The notes: generated by a model not told the origin, from the sequence alone. Numbered from the stretch's first letter, positions 1-9,601 are shown. The stretch is DNA of 64,000 nt from Streptococcus porci DSM 23759 (GCF_000423765.1 NZ_AUIP01000010.1:1-64000); one strand, 5' to 3'. Program-made: numbers and translations.

Positions 1-455
1 CTTCTACGAAGCCACACACGATTGCCTCCATACATCGTCTCATTCGGACAATGTATTACCTCATAACGCATAACAAACTTTACGATTATCGTTCTACCCA
101 AAATCAGTAAGATTGTTTATGCTATATTATTGTAACACCTTATCAAAAAATTTCAACATAAGGTGTTGCTTTTGTATACACTTTTTACACGAAACTTTAG
201 TCCAAAATAAAACAATTTACTTATTTTGACTATTGAACTCAAAATATTTTTCATCAAATACCTTGATAGGCTTGACAAATGGTAGAAAATTGAGTACGCA
301 AAAAGCCATGACAACAACCTCCCCAGAGCACAGTCCAGCCTTGTGTGACCTAAGTCCAAAAAGTCTAGAGCTGACCATGAGTTTAGTTGTTAATCATGAC
401 TTTCTCAACCTCGCTAGTCTATTTTCTTTTAAAATAACACTTTTAGAGTAATAAA
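1..455. other. Intergenic stretch without a confident gene
   Basis: No convincing coding gene is seen. A 9-bp inverted repeat (AACACCTTA at 134-142, TAAGGTGTT at 159-167) followed by a T-rich run could be a rho-independent terminator. A 30-codon ORF on the minus strand (309 to 217) has a strong Shine-Dalgarno (GGGGAGG) eight bases before its ATG and a hydrophobic N-terminus, but there is no other support. Longer ORFs on either strand here look like chance frames. Confidence 0.4.
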
Positions 456-1334
456 TCAAGCCTTGTCATAATTTTTGCGCCTGATTTTAAAATCTGAACT
501 GACGACTTCATCAACGTTAATGATAGAGACAAAGGCGTCTTTATCAATATCTGCGACGATGCGTTTCACATCCATGACCTCACTAGGATTTAGGACGACG
601 TAGAGGACATTGTGTTGCTGACCTGAATAAGCTCCTTCTCCCTTGAGATAGGTCACCCCTCGATTGATTTCGCTGAGAATGGTTTTTGACACTTGCTCAG
701 AAGCCTTTGTCACAATAATCATGCCACGGACGGTGTAACCACCGTTTTGCACCATAGTTAGAACTTGGCTGTAAACAAAGCTAGCAATCAGGGTATACAT
801 CATATGGCGAATATCAATATATGTTAGAGATGCCAGTAAGACAATGGCATCAATAATCAGTAAACTCTGACCTAGTTGACGCCCTGTTTTGACCTCAACG
901 ATGCGACCGACAATGTCTGTTCCGCCAGTCGTCGCCCCATAGCGAAAGACCAAGCCTCCGCCTAGTCCCGCAAAAATCCCAGCTAAGAGGGCGGCAATCA
1001 GGAAATCACCTCCCAAGTCCAATGTAATTGGGATTCTCATCCAAATTCCAATAAAAACGGACATTAGGACGGTCCCATATATGGTTAAAAGCAGAGCTTT
1101 TCTCCCAAAAACCTTAGCACCTAAAATGAACAGAGGGATGTTTAGTAAGAGAGTCGTATAGTCTGGCGTCAACCCCGTCAATGCATTGATAATCAGGGTA
1201 ATCCCTGCTAAACCGCCTTCTGCCAGATTGTTTGCCATGTTGAAATTGACAAAGCCAAAAGTGTATATAGCAACTCCTAAAGCTATTAAAAATAAGCCTT
1301 TAGCTGTAATTTTGATATCGTGATGGTGTGCCAT
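456..1334 (-). CDS. YitT family membrane protein (DUF161/DUF2179)
   Basis: A 292-residue membrane protein of the YitT family. About five to six hydrophobic segments occupy residues 12-175, with the family's glycine-rich motif GLGGGLVFRYGATTGGTDIV near 123-142. A soluble C-terminal DUF2179 domain of about 80 residues follows (RGMIIVTK...GVTYLKGEGAYSG...FVSIINVDEV). The start is supported by GGAGG seven bases upstream. It lies 19 bp downstream of a paralogue (about half identical by eye) and is probably cotranscribed with it. The transported substrate, if any, is unknown for this family. Confidence 0.9.
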   Translation of the reverse strand: MAHHHDIKITAKGLFLIALGVAIYTFGFVNFNMANNLAEGGLAGITLIINALTGLTPDYTTLLLNIPLFILGAKVFGRKALLLTIYGTVLMSVFIGIWMRIPITLDLGGDFLIAALLAGIFAGLGGGLVFRYGATTGGTDIVGRIVEVKTGRQLGQSLLIIDAIVLLASLTYIDIRHMMYTLIASFVYSQVLTMVQNGGYTVRGMIIVTKASEQVSKTILSEINRGVTYLKGEGAYSGQQHNVLYVVLNPSEVMDVKRIVADIDKDAFVSIINVDEVVSSDFKIRRKNYDKA

Positions 1335-1353
1335 ACTTCCTCCACTCTAGTGA

Positions 1354-2232
1354 TTAGCGGCCGCGATTGCGGTACTTGCTCTTGCTGATAACGAACTCTG
1401 GACTGACAATTTCATCAACACTGGAAATGGCCACAAAAGCCTGTGGGTCGACCTCTGCCAGATAAGTCTTGAGTTCCCGTGTCTCTGTAGGATTGATGGC
1501 CACATAAAGGACTTCCTTATCAGCCTTAGTATAGGCACCACCTGCCTTAAAATAGGTAACCCCTCGTCCTAGTTCCTTCATGATGTAATCTGCAATGGTT
1601 TCATGCTTTTCGCTGATAATAAAAAGACCTCGAAGTGCGTATCCTCCATTTTCCACCAACTTAACCACTTGACTGTAGATAAAACTAGCAATCAAGGCAT
1701 ACATCATCTGATTGAGATTGATATAGGTCAGGGAAATGGTCATGACAAAAATGTCAATTCCTAGAAGAACCTGATTGAGGTGAATACCCGTTTTATGTTC
1801 AAGGACACGAGCGATGATATCTGAGCCACCAATAGTTCCCCCATTACGAAAGACCAAACCTCCACCCAGTCCTGCTATTATACCGGCAAAGAGAGAGACA
1901 ACCAATGCGTCTTGCTGAAGATCAACCACCATGGGCAAGCGCTGAAAGAGCCAGACAAACCCATACATGGAAAAAATCCCCCAGAGGGTGTAAAGCATGC
2001 TCCTGCGTCCAAAAAGGTAAGCACCAAGAAGGATCAGAGGTAGGTTAATCAGATAACCTGTATAGGTAGGGTCAATGTCAAAGAGAGCATGAAAAACCAT
2101 GGTCAGCCCTGCCAGACCACCTGCTGCAATCTTATTTGGCAGATTAAAATACACAAAGCCAAAGGCATAGGTAGCTGCTCCAAGCGTGATAAAAAAGATA
2201 TTTTTTAACTGTAATTGGTGTTGATTTACCAT
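1354..2232 (-). CDS. YitT family membrane protein (DUF161/DUF2179)
   Basis: A second 292-residue YitT paralogue with the same architecture: N-terminal membrane segments, the signature GLGGGLVFRNGGTIGGSDII near 123-142 and a C-terminal DUF2179 domain (RGLFIIS...GVTYFKAGGAYT...FVAISSVDEIV). GAGG seven bases before the ATG supports the start. It is separated from the third paralogue by a 345-bp gap that holds a dispersed repeat, so it may have its own promoter or a processed leader. Function is not established. Confidence 0.9.
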   Translation of the reverse strand: MVNQHQLQLKNIFFITLGAATYAFGFVYFNLPNKIAAGGLAGLTMVFHALFDIDPTYTGYLINLPLILLGAYLFGRRSMLYTLWGIFSMYGFVWLFQRLPMVVDLQQDALVVSLFAGIIAGLGGGLVFRNGGTIGGSDIIARVLEHKTGIHLNQVLLGIDIFVMTISLTYINLNQMMYALIASFIYSQVVKLVENGGYALRGLFIISEKHETIADYIMKELGRGVTYFKAGGAYTKADKEVLYVAINPTETRELKTYLAEVDPQAFVAISSVDEIVSPEFVISKSKYRNRGR

Positions 2233-2299
2233 GAAAGGTCCTCATTGTCTGTCTGATTTTATTGGTCAAGTCATCTTGTAAAAGCTCATCCGAAAGAGA

Positions 2300-2560
2300 C
2301 AGCTTTCAGACTAAAGACAACATTCCTATCACCCATTCGCTAAGGAGTCTGCTAAATATTACAAACAAAAATTTTACCACAGCGAGCAAAGCGAGTCTTA
2401 CTGCTACTTTCACTGCGTTAATAATCACATAAATCTGCCCCTATGTGATTCGGAAGTGTTGAGACTTCTAGCCAGGCATTCTATCCAGAAGTCTCTGGCA
2501 TCCGACAACTCCTGAGACAGTGACAAAAATAGAGTTTGTCTATAACCTCAGCAGACTTTT
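2300..2560 (-). repeat. Dispersed intergenic repeat, copy 1; possible structured RNA
   Basis: This gap between two yitT genes matches the gap at 44190-44455. Shared blocks include TTTCACTGCGTT (2408-2419) and CTCTGGCATCCGACAA (2493-2508). Two perfect 9-bp hairpins are present: AATCACATA/TATGTGATT (2423-2431 with 2442-2450) and GAGACTTCT/AGAAGTCTC (2461-2469 with 2487-2495). The second hairpin is kept in the other copy with a compensatory change. In both copies the flanking genes lie on the minus strand, so the repeat would be in the 5' leader of the next gene. No coding potential is seen. The repeat family is not identified. Confidence 0.6.
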
Positions 2561-2577
2561 ATGTCATTTTACATCAG

Positions 2578-3519
2578 TTAATCTAAATCCGCAAAACGTC
2601 CGATAATCTGGACATTTTCAGAGATAGAGACGAAAGCCATAGGATCAGTCTTTTGCATGTGGTGTTTAAATTCGTAGAATTCTGCCTGAGTAATCACGGT
2701 CAGAAGCACCGCTTTTTTCTCGTGATTATAAGTCCCTTCTGCATCGTTGATGCAGGTCACGCCACGATGCAGTCGCTTATGCACCATGCGAATGACACGA
2801 TCGGGCTTGCTAGTGATAATCATGGCTTGCATTTTCTTTTGCTTGGTGTAGATTGCGTTGGTGACACGACTGGAGACAAAGATAGTCACCATAGAATAGA
2901 GGGCGTACTGCCAACCAAAAAGAAAGCCTGCAAAAACCATTATAATCCCATTGACTACTAGGGAGATATTCCCCACGTCTCGTCCTGTTTTCTTACGAAT
3001 AGTCAGACTGACAATGTCTGTCCCTCCACTGGAAATCTTGGACCTTAGGCCATAGCCAATCCCAATTCCCATGACTAATCCACCAAAAATGGCATTGATT
3101 AAAGGGTCTGGAGTCAAGGTGATTTCTGGTACCAGATGGATAAAGATAGAACTTACAGTAACGGTGATAAAGGTAAAAACTGTGAAGCGGTGTCCGATTT
3201 TACGCCAGGCAAGAATGAGCAAGGGTAGGTTTATCGCATAAAAGGCGATGGCAACCGGTATTTTGAATCCAAGGCTACGCAGACTGATTGCTGAGATAAC
3301 CTGCGCCAGACCAGTTGCTCCACTGGAATAGACATGACCTGGCTGGAAGAACCAGTTGACAGCAATAGCTGATAAGAGTCCATATAGAAGCGAAGCTGAA
3401 ATTTTTTCATCGTATTTCTCTCTGGAGATACTTCTCAGGGTCTGCCAGATACCTAATTTCATCGCCCAGCGACGGACGAAAAACTTTAATTTTTTCCAAA
3501 GGGTCGTTTTCTTAATCAT
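2578..3519 (-). CDS. YitT family membrane protein, larger paralogue
   Basis: The third YitT-like protein, 313 residues, with a charged N-terminal extension of about 40 residues before the first membrane segment. It carries the family glycine signature ([20 protein letters not shown], about 154-173) and a C-terminal DUF2179 domain (MQAMIITSK...[13 protein letters not shown]...[12 protein letters not shown]). Its start codon overlaps the 3' end of aspS by 8 bp, which suggests translational coupling and cotranscription with aspS. The upstream Shine-Dalgarno is weak. It is more diverged than the other two copies. Confidence 0.88.
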   Translation of the reverse strand: MIKKTTLWKKLKFFVRRWAMKLGIWQTLRSISREKYDEKISASLLYGLLSAIAVNWFFQPGHVYSSGATGLAQVISAISLRSLGFKIPVAIAFYAINLPLLILAWRKIGHRFTVFTFITVTVSSIFIHLVPEITLTPDPLINAIFGGLVMGIGIGYGLRSKISSGGTDIVSLTIRKKTGRDVGNISLVVNGIIMVFAGFLFGWQYALYSMVTIFVSSRVTNAIYTKQKKMQAMIITSKPDRVIRMVHKRLHRGVTCINDAEGTYNHEKKAVLLTVITQAEFYEFKHHMQKTDPMAFVSISENVQIIGRFADLD

Positions 3520-5263
3520 TTTTCTTTACAAGAAGAGCCAGTTCCTCTAGCTGTTTTTCAGCTACAGTACTTGGTGCCTGTGTCATTGGGTCAGTCGCCT
3601 TATTGTTTTTAGGGAAAGCAATGACTTCACGAATGTTATCTTTACCAGCTAAAATCATAACAAAGCGATCAAGTCCAATAGCCAATCCACCGTGCGGTGG
3701 GAAACCATAGTCCATCGCCTCAAGTAAGAAACCAAATTGCTCCTCAGCTTCCTCAGCTGAGAATCCAAGAGCTTTGAACATGCGCTCCTGCATCTCTTTT
3801 TGGTTGATACGGAGACTTCCGCCACCAAGTTCGTAGCCATTGAGAACAATGTCATAGGCCACGGCACGAACGTTTTTCAGCTCACCCTCAAGTTCATGAG
3901 CTGACTCTACTGTTGGTAAAGTGAATGGATGATGGGCAGACATGTAACGCCCTTCTTCTTCAGACCATTCAAACATTGGCCAGTCAACCACCCATAGGAA
4001 GTTAAACTTGGAGTAATCAATCAAGCCAAGCTCTTTAGCAATACGATTGCGAAGTGCACCAAGAGTATTGTTGGCAACTTCAAGACTATCTGCCACAAAA
4101 AGCACCAAGTCATTTTCAGCAAGGTTTAGAGTGCTTGTTAAATCTTCTTCAATATTGGTTAAGAATTTGGCAACGGGACCTGCAAGAGTTCCATCAGCCA
4201 CCTTAATCCAAGCTAACCCTTTGGCTCCAAACTGCTTCGCAAACTCTGTCAACTTGTCAATGTCTTTGCGTGAATACTTATCTGCATTTCCTTTGACAAC
4301 GATAGCTTTGACTGCCTCAGCTTCTGAGAAGACTTTAAAGTCAACCCCCTTGACAGTCTCTGTCAAGTCTTGCAAAAGCATGTCAAAACGTGTATCTGGT
4401 TTGTCGATACCATAAAGGTTCATGGCATCATCGTAGGACATACGTGGAAATGGCAGAGTTACTTCAATTCCTTTAGTGTCTTTCATGACCCTAGCAATCA
4501 TGCCTTCAACGATATCTTGAATTTCTTTCTCATCGAGGAATGAGGTTTCCAAGTCAACTTGTGTAAACTCAGGTTGACGGTCTCCACGCAAGTCTTCATC
4601 ACGGAAACATTTGACGATTTGGTAATAGCGGTCAAACCCAGCGTTCATAAGAAGCTGTTTTGTGATTTGTGGACTCTGTGGCAGGGCGTAAAAGTGCCCT
4701 TGATTGACACGAGATGGCACGAGGTAATCACGCGCACCTTCAGGTGTTGATTTAGTCAACATTGGTGTCTCAACATCAATAAATTCAAGACTGTCAAGAT
4801 AGTTGCGAATAGAATGAGTTACTTTGGCACGTAGTTTAAAGTTTTCAAGCATCTCTGGACGGCGAAGGTCAAGATAACGGTAACGCAGACGGTTGTCATC
4901 TGACACCTCTACACCGTCCTTGATTTCAAAAGGAGTCGTCTTCGCTTCGTTGAGAACGGTAAGTGCTTCGACCTTGAGTTCGACAGCACCTGTTGGCAGC
5001 TTGTCGTTTACTTGTTCGCGAGCCTCAACAGTACCTGTCACTTCAATCACGTACTCGCTACGTAAACTTTCCGCTGTCGCAAGCACATCTGCGCTAGCTT
5101 TGGCAGGATTGATCACCAACTGCATAATCCCCTCACGGTCACGGAGATCAATAAAAATCAAGCCTCCAAGGTCACGGCAACGGGCAACCCAACCCTTTAA
5201 AGTGATTTCAGTCCCGATGTGCTCTGCACGAACACGGCCAGCATACATTGAACGTTTTGTCAT
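3512..5263 (-). CDS. aspS: Aspartyl-tRNA synthetase
   Basis: AspRS charges tRNA(Asp) with aspartate. The protein (583 residues from the chosen start) has the N-terminal OB anticodon-binding domain ([20 protein letters not shown]), class II motif 2 ([16 protein letters not shown]), a bacterial GAD insertion and motif 3 ([15 protein letters not shown]). I chose the ATG at 5263 because [11 protein letters not shown] matches the usual start of streptococcal AspRS; a longer TTG-start reading frame extends to 5317. No clear Shine-Dalgarno precedes the ATG. Instead a 14-codon ORF (5304-5260) ends in a TGA that overlaps it (ATGA), so coupled initiation is possible. Confidence 0.95.
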   Translation of the reverse strand: MTKRSMYAGRVRAEHIGTEITLKGWVARCRDLGGLIFIDLRDREGIMQLVINPAKASADVLATAESLRSEYVIEVTGTVEAREQVNDKLPTGAVELKVEALTVLNEAKTTPFEIKDGVEVSDDNRLRYRYLDLRRPEMLENFKLRAKVTHSIRNYLDSLEFIDVETPMLTKSTPEGARDYLVPSRVNQGHFYALPQSPQITKQLLMNAGFDRYYQIVKCFRDEDLRGDRQPEFTQVDLETSFLDEKEIQDIVEGMIARVMKDTKGIEVTLPFPRMSYDDAMNLYGIDKPDTRFDMLLQDLTETVKGVDFKVFSEAEAVKAIVVKGNADKYSRKDIDKLTEFAKQFGAKGLAWIKVADGTLAGPVAKFLTNIEEDLTSTLNLAENDLVLFVADSLEVANNTLGALRNRIAKELGLIDYSKFNFLWVVDWPMFEWSEEEGRYMSAHHPFTLPTVESAHELEGELKNVRAVAYDIVLNGYELGGGSLRINQKEMQERMFKALGFSAEEAEEQFGFLLEAMDYGFPPHGGLAIGLDRFVMILAGKDNIREVIAFPKNNKATDPMTQAPSTVAEKQLEELALLVKKND

Positions 5264-5304
5264 GATAATAAATACCGAGAGCAAACACCCAGTTCCATCG
5301 TCAT
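5260..5304 (-). CDS. Possible 14-residue leader peptide upstream of aspS
   Basis: An ATG at 5304 opens a short frame whose TGA overlaps the aspS ATG in an ATGA arrangement. The peptide reads [14 protein letters not shown]. It has no aspartate run and no good Shine-Dalgarno, so expression is uncertain. It is listed because aspS itself lacks an obvious ribosome binding site. Confidence 0.25.
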   Translation of the reverse strand: MTMELGVCSRYLLS

Positions 5305-5373
5305 AAATGGAAACCAATCAAGTGATTTGCCCTTCCTTTCTCTTCCTAAATTGCTATTTATTCATTCCTTTCC

Positions 5374-5379
5374 ATTATA
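5374..5379 (-). promoter_or_regulatory. aspS promoter, extended -10
   Basis: On the minus strand the hexamer TATAAT is preceded by TGC, forming an extended -10 element (TGCTATAAT) about 110 bases before the aspS ATG. No good -35 is seen at standard spacing. Confidence 0.55.
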
Positions 5380-5395
5380 GCAAAAAGCAGGCAAA

Positions 5396-5425
5396 AACCC
5401 CACCCCTAAAGGTAGAGTTTTTATT
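5396..5425 (-). terminator. Terminator after the acyltransferase gene
   Basis: A minus-strand stem ACTCTACC/GGGGTGGGGT with G-U pairs is followed by TTTTTG. It separates the acyltransferase transcript from the aspS promoter. Confidence 0.55.
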
Positions 5426-5472
5426 GGTTTTTGGAAAATGGCGGAGCCTTCTATTTATCAGCTACTGTAACC

Positions 5473-7272
5473 TCATTTAGTTGATTTTTTAGAGGCTTCT
5501 TCAACAGCTTTTTTGATCGTCTGAGCATAGAGTTTAGCACCTTCCAACATGGTTTCTGAGTCTCCTCCAAAGTGAATCTTATCACTTCCTACCCAGATTT
5601 GCGGGTTATCAACTGACGTTTGATACCAATCCGCAATGGTGATATAAGAGTACTTTTTAGCTAACTCCAGCTCGTATATCCGATGTTTCTGGGCGATAGG
5701 ATTATCATAGCCTGATGAGTTCCCGTCAAAAGGCGTCACCAGAATGAGACTATGCCCTTTTGGTAATTGTTTCACCAAGCGGTCAAGTTCTTCTTGATAA
5801 TTATAGACGATATTAACCCCTGTTGCAACGACCAAATATTTCGGAAGAGACTTGTTTTTAATGTTATTAGCAACAATTTCATTGGCCTGACTCGTATTAC
5901 GACTTCCAGCAGCATCGACATAGGCTTCTGGTAAGGCCTCTTTGATTGCTTCTGAAGCCCGCAAAGTCACACTATCACCAATAATCATCAAACTACTCAT
6001 AGCATCCGCATCACCAGCCGCTAAGGTATGGGTCCGGTTTAGATTGCTATTTGCTTGCTCAAGAGCGCTAGCGCGCAATTCAGTTTCAAATTGACCGACT
6101 TTTGGAGCAAAGATAGAAATTCCTGTCGCTAAAAGCGCAAGCCCAGCTGCCACTCCTAAGAGATATTTCTGATAAGGTCTCCAGTTCAATCCCAAGCCTA
6201 GCAAGCTCGGCTCTTTCCCCAGCAAAATCGGCTCTAAAACGTAGTAAGAAAGACTGGCAAAAATTAGTGACAAAAGCGTGGTGAAGAAAACGGAAAAACC
6301 AAGAGGCATAAACTGGTTAAAGATAACCAAGAAAGGCCAGTGGAAAAGGTAAACACCGTAGCTAGTATCCGATAAGAAAGTCAGAATTTTCGGCTCGTTC
6401 AGCTTTGGAAGTTTTTCGTGAAGAACGCGAGTGCTGTAAATCATAACCCCACCCAGAAGACTGGCCAGAAGAAAACCAAGCAAGTAGGTAAAAATATGGT
6501 TAAAGTCTAGAAAAAGTCCCATCACAACCAAACCTACAAAACCACCTAGAGTTACCAACAAGACAGTCCTTGTTTGCCACTCGGCAACCTGCCTTCGAAA
6601 TTTTTTGGTCGTATCAGAAATACCCGTCAATGTAGCCAGAAAACTACCTACAAAAAACGGAAAGGCGTGTGCAATGCTTGAAAAATACAGATTTGAAAAA
6701 TTATCTGTCAAGAAAGCACCAATGAACATGGTCAAAAAACTAATCAAGAAAAAGAGACCTGATGTTAAGAAAAGCAGTCCTCGTAGCTGAGATGCACGGT
6801 TGACTCGTTTAGAAAGTAACCAAACCACCAAGCCCCAAATCAGATAGAAGTGTACCTCTATGGCCAAACTCCACGTATGGAGAAAAAGATGGGGAATAAA
6901 CTGATTTTCATAATTAGCTCCAATAAAAAGCTCATAGAAATTAGTTGTAAAACCAAGCGTGGTCGCAATCTGACGACCAATGTCAGCCACAAAATCCCTC
7001 TTCACTAAAAACGTAAAAGGCATTACCACCAAAATCATAAGTACCAGTGGTGGCACAATCCGATAAAAGCGACGACGCAGAAAAGCAACATAGTCAACCT
7101 TCTGAGTTCTTGCAAATTCATCCAAGAGCAGAGCTGTAATCAAATAACCAGAAAAGGTGAAAAAGATGTCCACTCCGATAAAACCACCAGGAAATGTCGT
7201 CTTAAAATAATGGTAAAGAAGAACTAAGAGTAGCCCTGTTACCCTGACCGCTGAAAACCACTTTATTCTCAT
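5473..7272 (-). CDS. OatA-like membrane O-acyltransferase with SGNH domain
   Basis: A 599-residue protein with an N-terminal acyltransferase-3 domain: about ten membrane segments (residues 1-370), with HYF and the GVDIFFTFSGYLI motif near 32-46. A C-terminal extracytoplasmic SGNH/GDSL domain follows, with block I IIGDSVTLRA near 429 and the Asp-X-X-His pair in SDKIHFGG near 567. This is the layout of peptidoglycan O-acetyltransferase OatA and related enzymes that acetylate envelope glycans and give lysozyme resistance. The start overlaps the upstream MORN gene by 4 bp (ATGA), so the two are coupled. The exact acceptor glycan is not visible. Confidence 0.85.
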   Translation of the reverse strand: MRIKWFSAVRVTGLLLVLLYHYFKTTFPGGFIGVDIFFTFSGYLITALLLDEFARTQKVDYVAFLRRRFYRIVPPLVLMILVVMPFTFLVKRDFVADIGRQIATTLGFTTNFYELFIGANYENQFIPHLFLHTWSLAIEVHFYLIWGLVVWLLSKRVNRASQLRGLLFLTSGLFFLISFLTMFIGAFLTDNFSNLYFSSIAHAFPFFVGSFLATLTGISDTTKKFRRQVAEWQTRTVLLVTLGGFVGLVVMGLFLDFNHIFTYLLGFLLASLLGGVMIYSTRVLHEKLPKLNEPKILTFLSDTSYGVYLFHWPFLVIFNQFMPLGFSVFFTTLLSLIFASLSYYVLEPILLGKEPSLLGLGLNWRPYQKYLLGVAAGLALLATGISIFAPKVGQFETELRASALEQANSNLNRTHTLAAGDADAMSSLMIIGDSVTLRASEAIKEALPEAYVDAAGSRNTSQANEIVANNIKNKSLPKYLVVATGVNIVYNYQEELDRLVKQLPKGHSLILVTPFDGNSSGYDNPIAQKHRIYELELAKKYSYITIADWYQTSVDNPQIWVGSDKIHFGGDSETMLEGAKLYAQTIKKAVEEASKKSTK

Positions 7273-7670
7273 TTTTGATAAATCCCCTGTTTAAATGTTC
7301 CCTTGTACGTTTTTTTAGCTTTGGTGGTTAAGGTTCCCTTGCCATCAGCCAAACCATTTTTAAAGGCTCCCTCATAAGTCCAACCCTTATTGGAAACAAA
7401 CTTACCCTGTCCTTCAAAAACACCATTTTTAAAACCACCTTCATAAACGTCGCCATTATCATAGACCAATTTACCCTCACCATTCATGCGGTAATTGACA
7501 ATCGTCCCTGTGTAAGTGATTTTCCCCTCGTTATAAGTCAAGGTTCCCTTGCTCTTAACGGGTACGGTAAATACCGTCAAACCTAGCAAAACTATCAAAA
7601 CCAGCGCTAGCTTTTCAATCAAACTGCGACTAATCTTTATCTTTTTCAAACTTTCTATGATTTTTTTCAT
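7269..7670 (-). CDS. Membrane-anchored MORN-repeat protein
   Basis: A 133-residue protein with a lysine-rich N-terminus, one transmembrane segment (about 20-37) and then four to five MORN-type repeats of YxGxxxxGxxxGxG form (for example VYEGGFKNGVFEGQGKF). MORN repeats are protein or lipid interaction modules. It is translationally coupled to the O-acyltransferase downstream, so it may be a partner of that enzyme; that role is inferred from context only. Confidence 0.8.
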   Translation of the reverse strand: MKKIIESLKKIKISRSLIEKLALVLIVLLGLTVFTVPVKSKGTLTYNEGKITYTGTIVNYRMNGEGKLVYDNGDVYEGGFKNGVFEGQGKFVSNKGWTYEGAFKNGLADGKGTLTTKAKKTYKGTFKQGIYQK

Positions 7671-7674
7671 CTTA

Positions 7675-8103
7675 TCATCCCTTTATTTGGCTTAGCCATT
7701 TTTCACAGCCCTCTTTGATCAAGGCATAGGTTTCATCAAAATCTCCCGTGTACCAAGGATCAGGCACCCCACCCTCACAAAAAAGGGCAATCTTGTCATC
7801 ATACCGACCCGAGGACAAAGCCTTCAAATCCTGGACATTTTGCTGATCCATACCGATAACCAAGTCATAGCGCTCAAAATCTGCTAGTTTAAATGGTTGC
7901 GATTTTTTCTTTGGGTCAAAAGGCAGAGCATGCTTTTTAAGCATCTTCTGTGTGCCTGCATGGACAGGATTCCCATGTTCCCAACTGGAAGTGGCTCTGC
8001 TTTCAATGACAAAACTTGTCTCTTTTGCCAGATCCTTCATGACAAACTCAGCCATGGGACTGCGGCAGATATTTCCCAAACAGACAAAACAGATTCTTTT
8101 CAT
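7675..8103 (-). CDS. Low-molecular-weight protein tyrosine phosphatase
   Basis: A 142-residue cytoplasmic phosphatase of the LMW-PTP/arsenate reductase fold. The P-loop CLGNICRS (Cys8 nucleophile, Arg14) is at the N-terminus and the general-acid loop DPWYTGDF is near 115-122. It dephosphorylates phosphotyrosine; in streptococci such enzymes are often linked to surface polysaccharide or virulence control, but no kinase gene is nearby. It sits 4 bp upstream of the MORN gene, probably in one operon. Confidence 0.9.
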   Translation of the reverse strand: MKRICFVCLGNICRSPMAEFVMKDLAKETSFVIESRATSSWEHGNPVHAGTQKMLKKHALPFDPKKKSQPFKLADFERYDLVIGMDQQNVQDLKALSSGRYDDKIALFCEGGVPDPWYTGDFDETYALIKEGCEKWLSQIKG

Positions 8104-8154
8104 CTCTTGCTCCTTGATACTACTATTATCATTATAACAGATTTTTCTCCTCTG

Positions 8155-8285
8155 TGAAGAAAGAGGCTAAGACAAAAGTCCTAGCCCTTTTAACAGGATT
8201 GCAGATAGGCGCCTGGATGCAGTGGTGGAAAGACAAAATCGAAATCGAAAAATATCGATTTACAGATTTCTGTCCCACTCTCTTT
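8155..8285. repeat. Dispersed streptococcal intergenic repeat with two hairpins
   Basis: The stretch is bounded by two inverted repeats. The first is GGCTAAGAC/GTCCTAGCC (8165-8186). The second is an imperfect 17-bp stem from GACAAAATCG to GATTTCTGTC (8232-8274). Sequence of this kind (GTGGGACAGAAATCG... and ...GGACTTTTGTCCTAGCC) is familiar as a dispersed intergenic repeat in streptococcal genomes. Read on the minus strand, the first stem is followed by TCTTTCTTC and can terminate hisS. Confidence 0.6.
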
Positions 8286-9560
8286 CTAAATCCTCTCAAA
8301 GACACCTGCAAAATCAGTCATCAAGTCATCTATACTTGTAGAGACTTCCTCACGAGTAGAGTTATTTTTCAGAGTCACTTGACCGCTCTCCACTTCACTT
8401 TCTCCCAAGGTGATTAGAGTTCTAGCATTGAAAACATCAGCTGATTTAAACTGAGCTTTAATCTTGCGGTTAAGATAATCACGTTCTGCCGAGAATCCTT
8501 GTTGGCGGATAGCTTGGACTAATTGCAGAGCTTTGCTATTTGCTCCTTCTCCAAGTACGGCAATATAAACGTCAAGACCAGTCTCAACTGGCAAGGCGAT
8601 GCCCTGCTTTTCCAAAATCAAAAGAAGACGCTCCAAACCGAGGCCAAAGCCAAAACCTGGTGTCTCTGGGCCATCGAAATACTCAACTAAACCATCATAA
8701 CGACCGCCAGCACAGATAGTCAGTTCGGACTTATCCACCTTGGTGATAAACTCGAAAATGGTGTGGTTGTAATAGTCCAGACCGCGAACCATGTTTGTGT
8801 CGATGAGGTAAGGAATTTCAAGAGCTTCCAACATCTCACGTACCGCGTCAAAGTAGGCTTGACTCTCCTCATCCAGATAATCTAGGATTGATGGGGCATT
8901 TTCAACCGCAACTTTATCTTCTTTTTCTTTGGAATCAAGCACGCGCAAAGGGTTTTCATCCAAACGACGCTGACTGTCTTTTGACAGGGTTTCACGCATT
9001 GGTGTCAGATAGTCAATCAAGGCCTGACGATAATTTTTACGGCTTTCTGGACTACCTAGTGTATTGAGGTGAAGGGTGACATCCTTGATGCCAAGCTCAT
9101 TGAAGAGTTGGTAGGCCATAGCAATGGTTTCAACATCAGTAGCTGGATTTTTTGAACCGAAAGCCTCCACTCCGATTTGGTGGAACTCACGCAAACGACC
9201 AGCTTGTGGTCGTTCATAGCGGAACATAGAACCGATATAATACATTTTCACTGGCTTTTGCACTTCTGGTGCAAAGAGCTTGTTTTCCACGAAAGAGCGA
9301 ACAACCGGCGCCGTTCCTTCAGGCCGCAGGGTGATATGGCGATCTCCCTTATCATAGAAATCGTACATTTCCTTAGTTACAATATCAGTCGTGTCTCCTA
9401 CCGAACGCGAAATAACCTCGTAATGCTCAAACATTGGTGTTCTAATCTCGCCGTAGTTGTATTTTTTAAATGTTTCACGTGCAACGTTCTCCACATACTG
9501 CCATCGTGCAGCTTCTTGCGGTAGAATATCCTGAGTACCTTTAGGTTTTTGTAAACGCAT
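8286..9560 (-). CDS. hisS: Histidyl-tRNA synthetase
   Basis: HisRS charges tRNA(His). At 424 residues from the chosen start it matches family length. It shows class II motif 1 (KGTQDILP...), motif 2 ([17 protein letters not shown]), the histidine-specific loops ([20 protein letters not shown]), motif 3 ([12 protein letters not shown]) and the C-terminal anticodon-binding domain. The ATG at 9560 ([12 protein letters not shown]) is preferred over an in-frame ATG 20 codons upstream because it matches HisRS N-termini and follows a purine-rich GGGATGGGAC. It is transcribed away from bglA, with a terminator between. Confidence 0.95.
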   Translation of the reverse strand: MRLQKPKGTQDILPQEAARWQYVENVARETFKKYNYGEIRTPMFEHYEVISRSVGDTTDIVTKEMYDFYDKGDRHITLRPEGTAPVVRSFVENKLFAPEVQKPVKMYYIGSMFRYERPQAGRLREFHQIGVEAFGSKNPATDVETIAMAYQLFNELGIKDVTLHLNTLGSPESRKNYRQALIDYLTPMRETLSKDSQRRLDENPLRVLDSKEKEDKVAVENAPSILDYLDEESQAYFDAVREMLEALEIPYLIDTNMVRGLDYYNHTIFEFITKVDKSELTICAGGRYDGLVEYFDGPETPGFGFGLGLERLLLILEKQGIALPVETGLDVYIAVLGEGANSKALQLVQAIRQQGFSAERDYLNRKIKAQFKSADVFNARTLITLGESEVESGQVTLKNNSTREEVSTSIDDLMTDFAGVFERI

Positions 9561-9601
9561 TGTCCCATCCCATTTCTTACAGTTTCTCCCTATTTTATCA
9601 T

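Noticed and set aside
153-451. Overlapping frames of about 70 codons on both strands at the window start
   Set aside because: Low-complexity products without ribosome sites; neither resembles a known protein.
4047-5306. Long plus-strand frames inside aspS
   Set aside because: They are antisense to a complete, motif-rich synthetase gene and have no ribosome site or recognisable domains.
3600-5470. T-box riboswitch upstream of aspS or hisS
   Set aside because: Neither leader contains the T-box sequence (TGGNACCGCG) or room for the stem structure.
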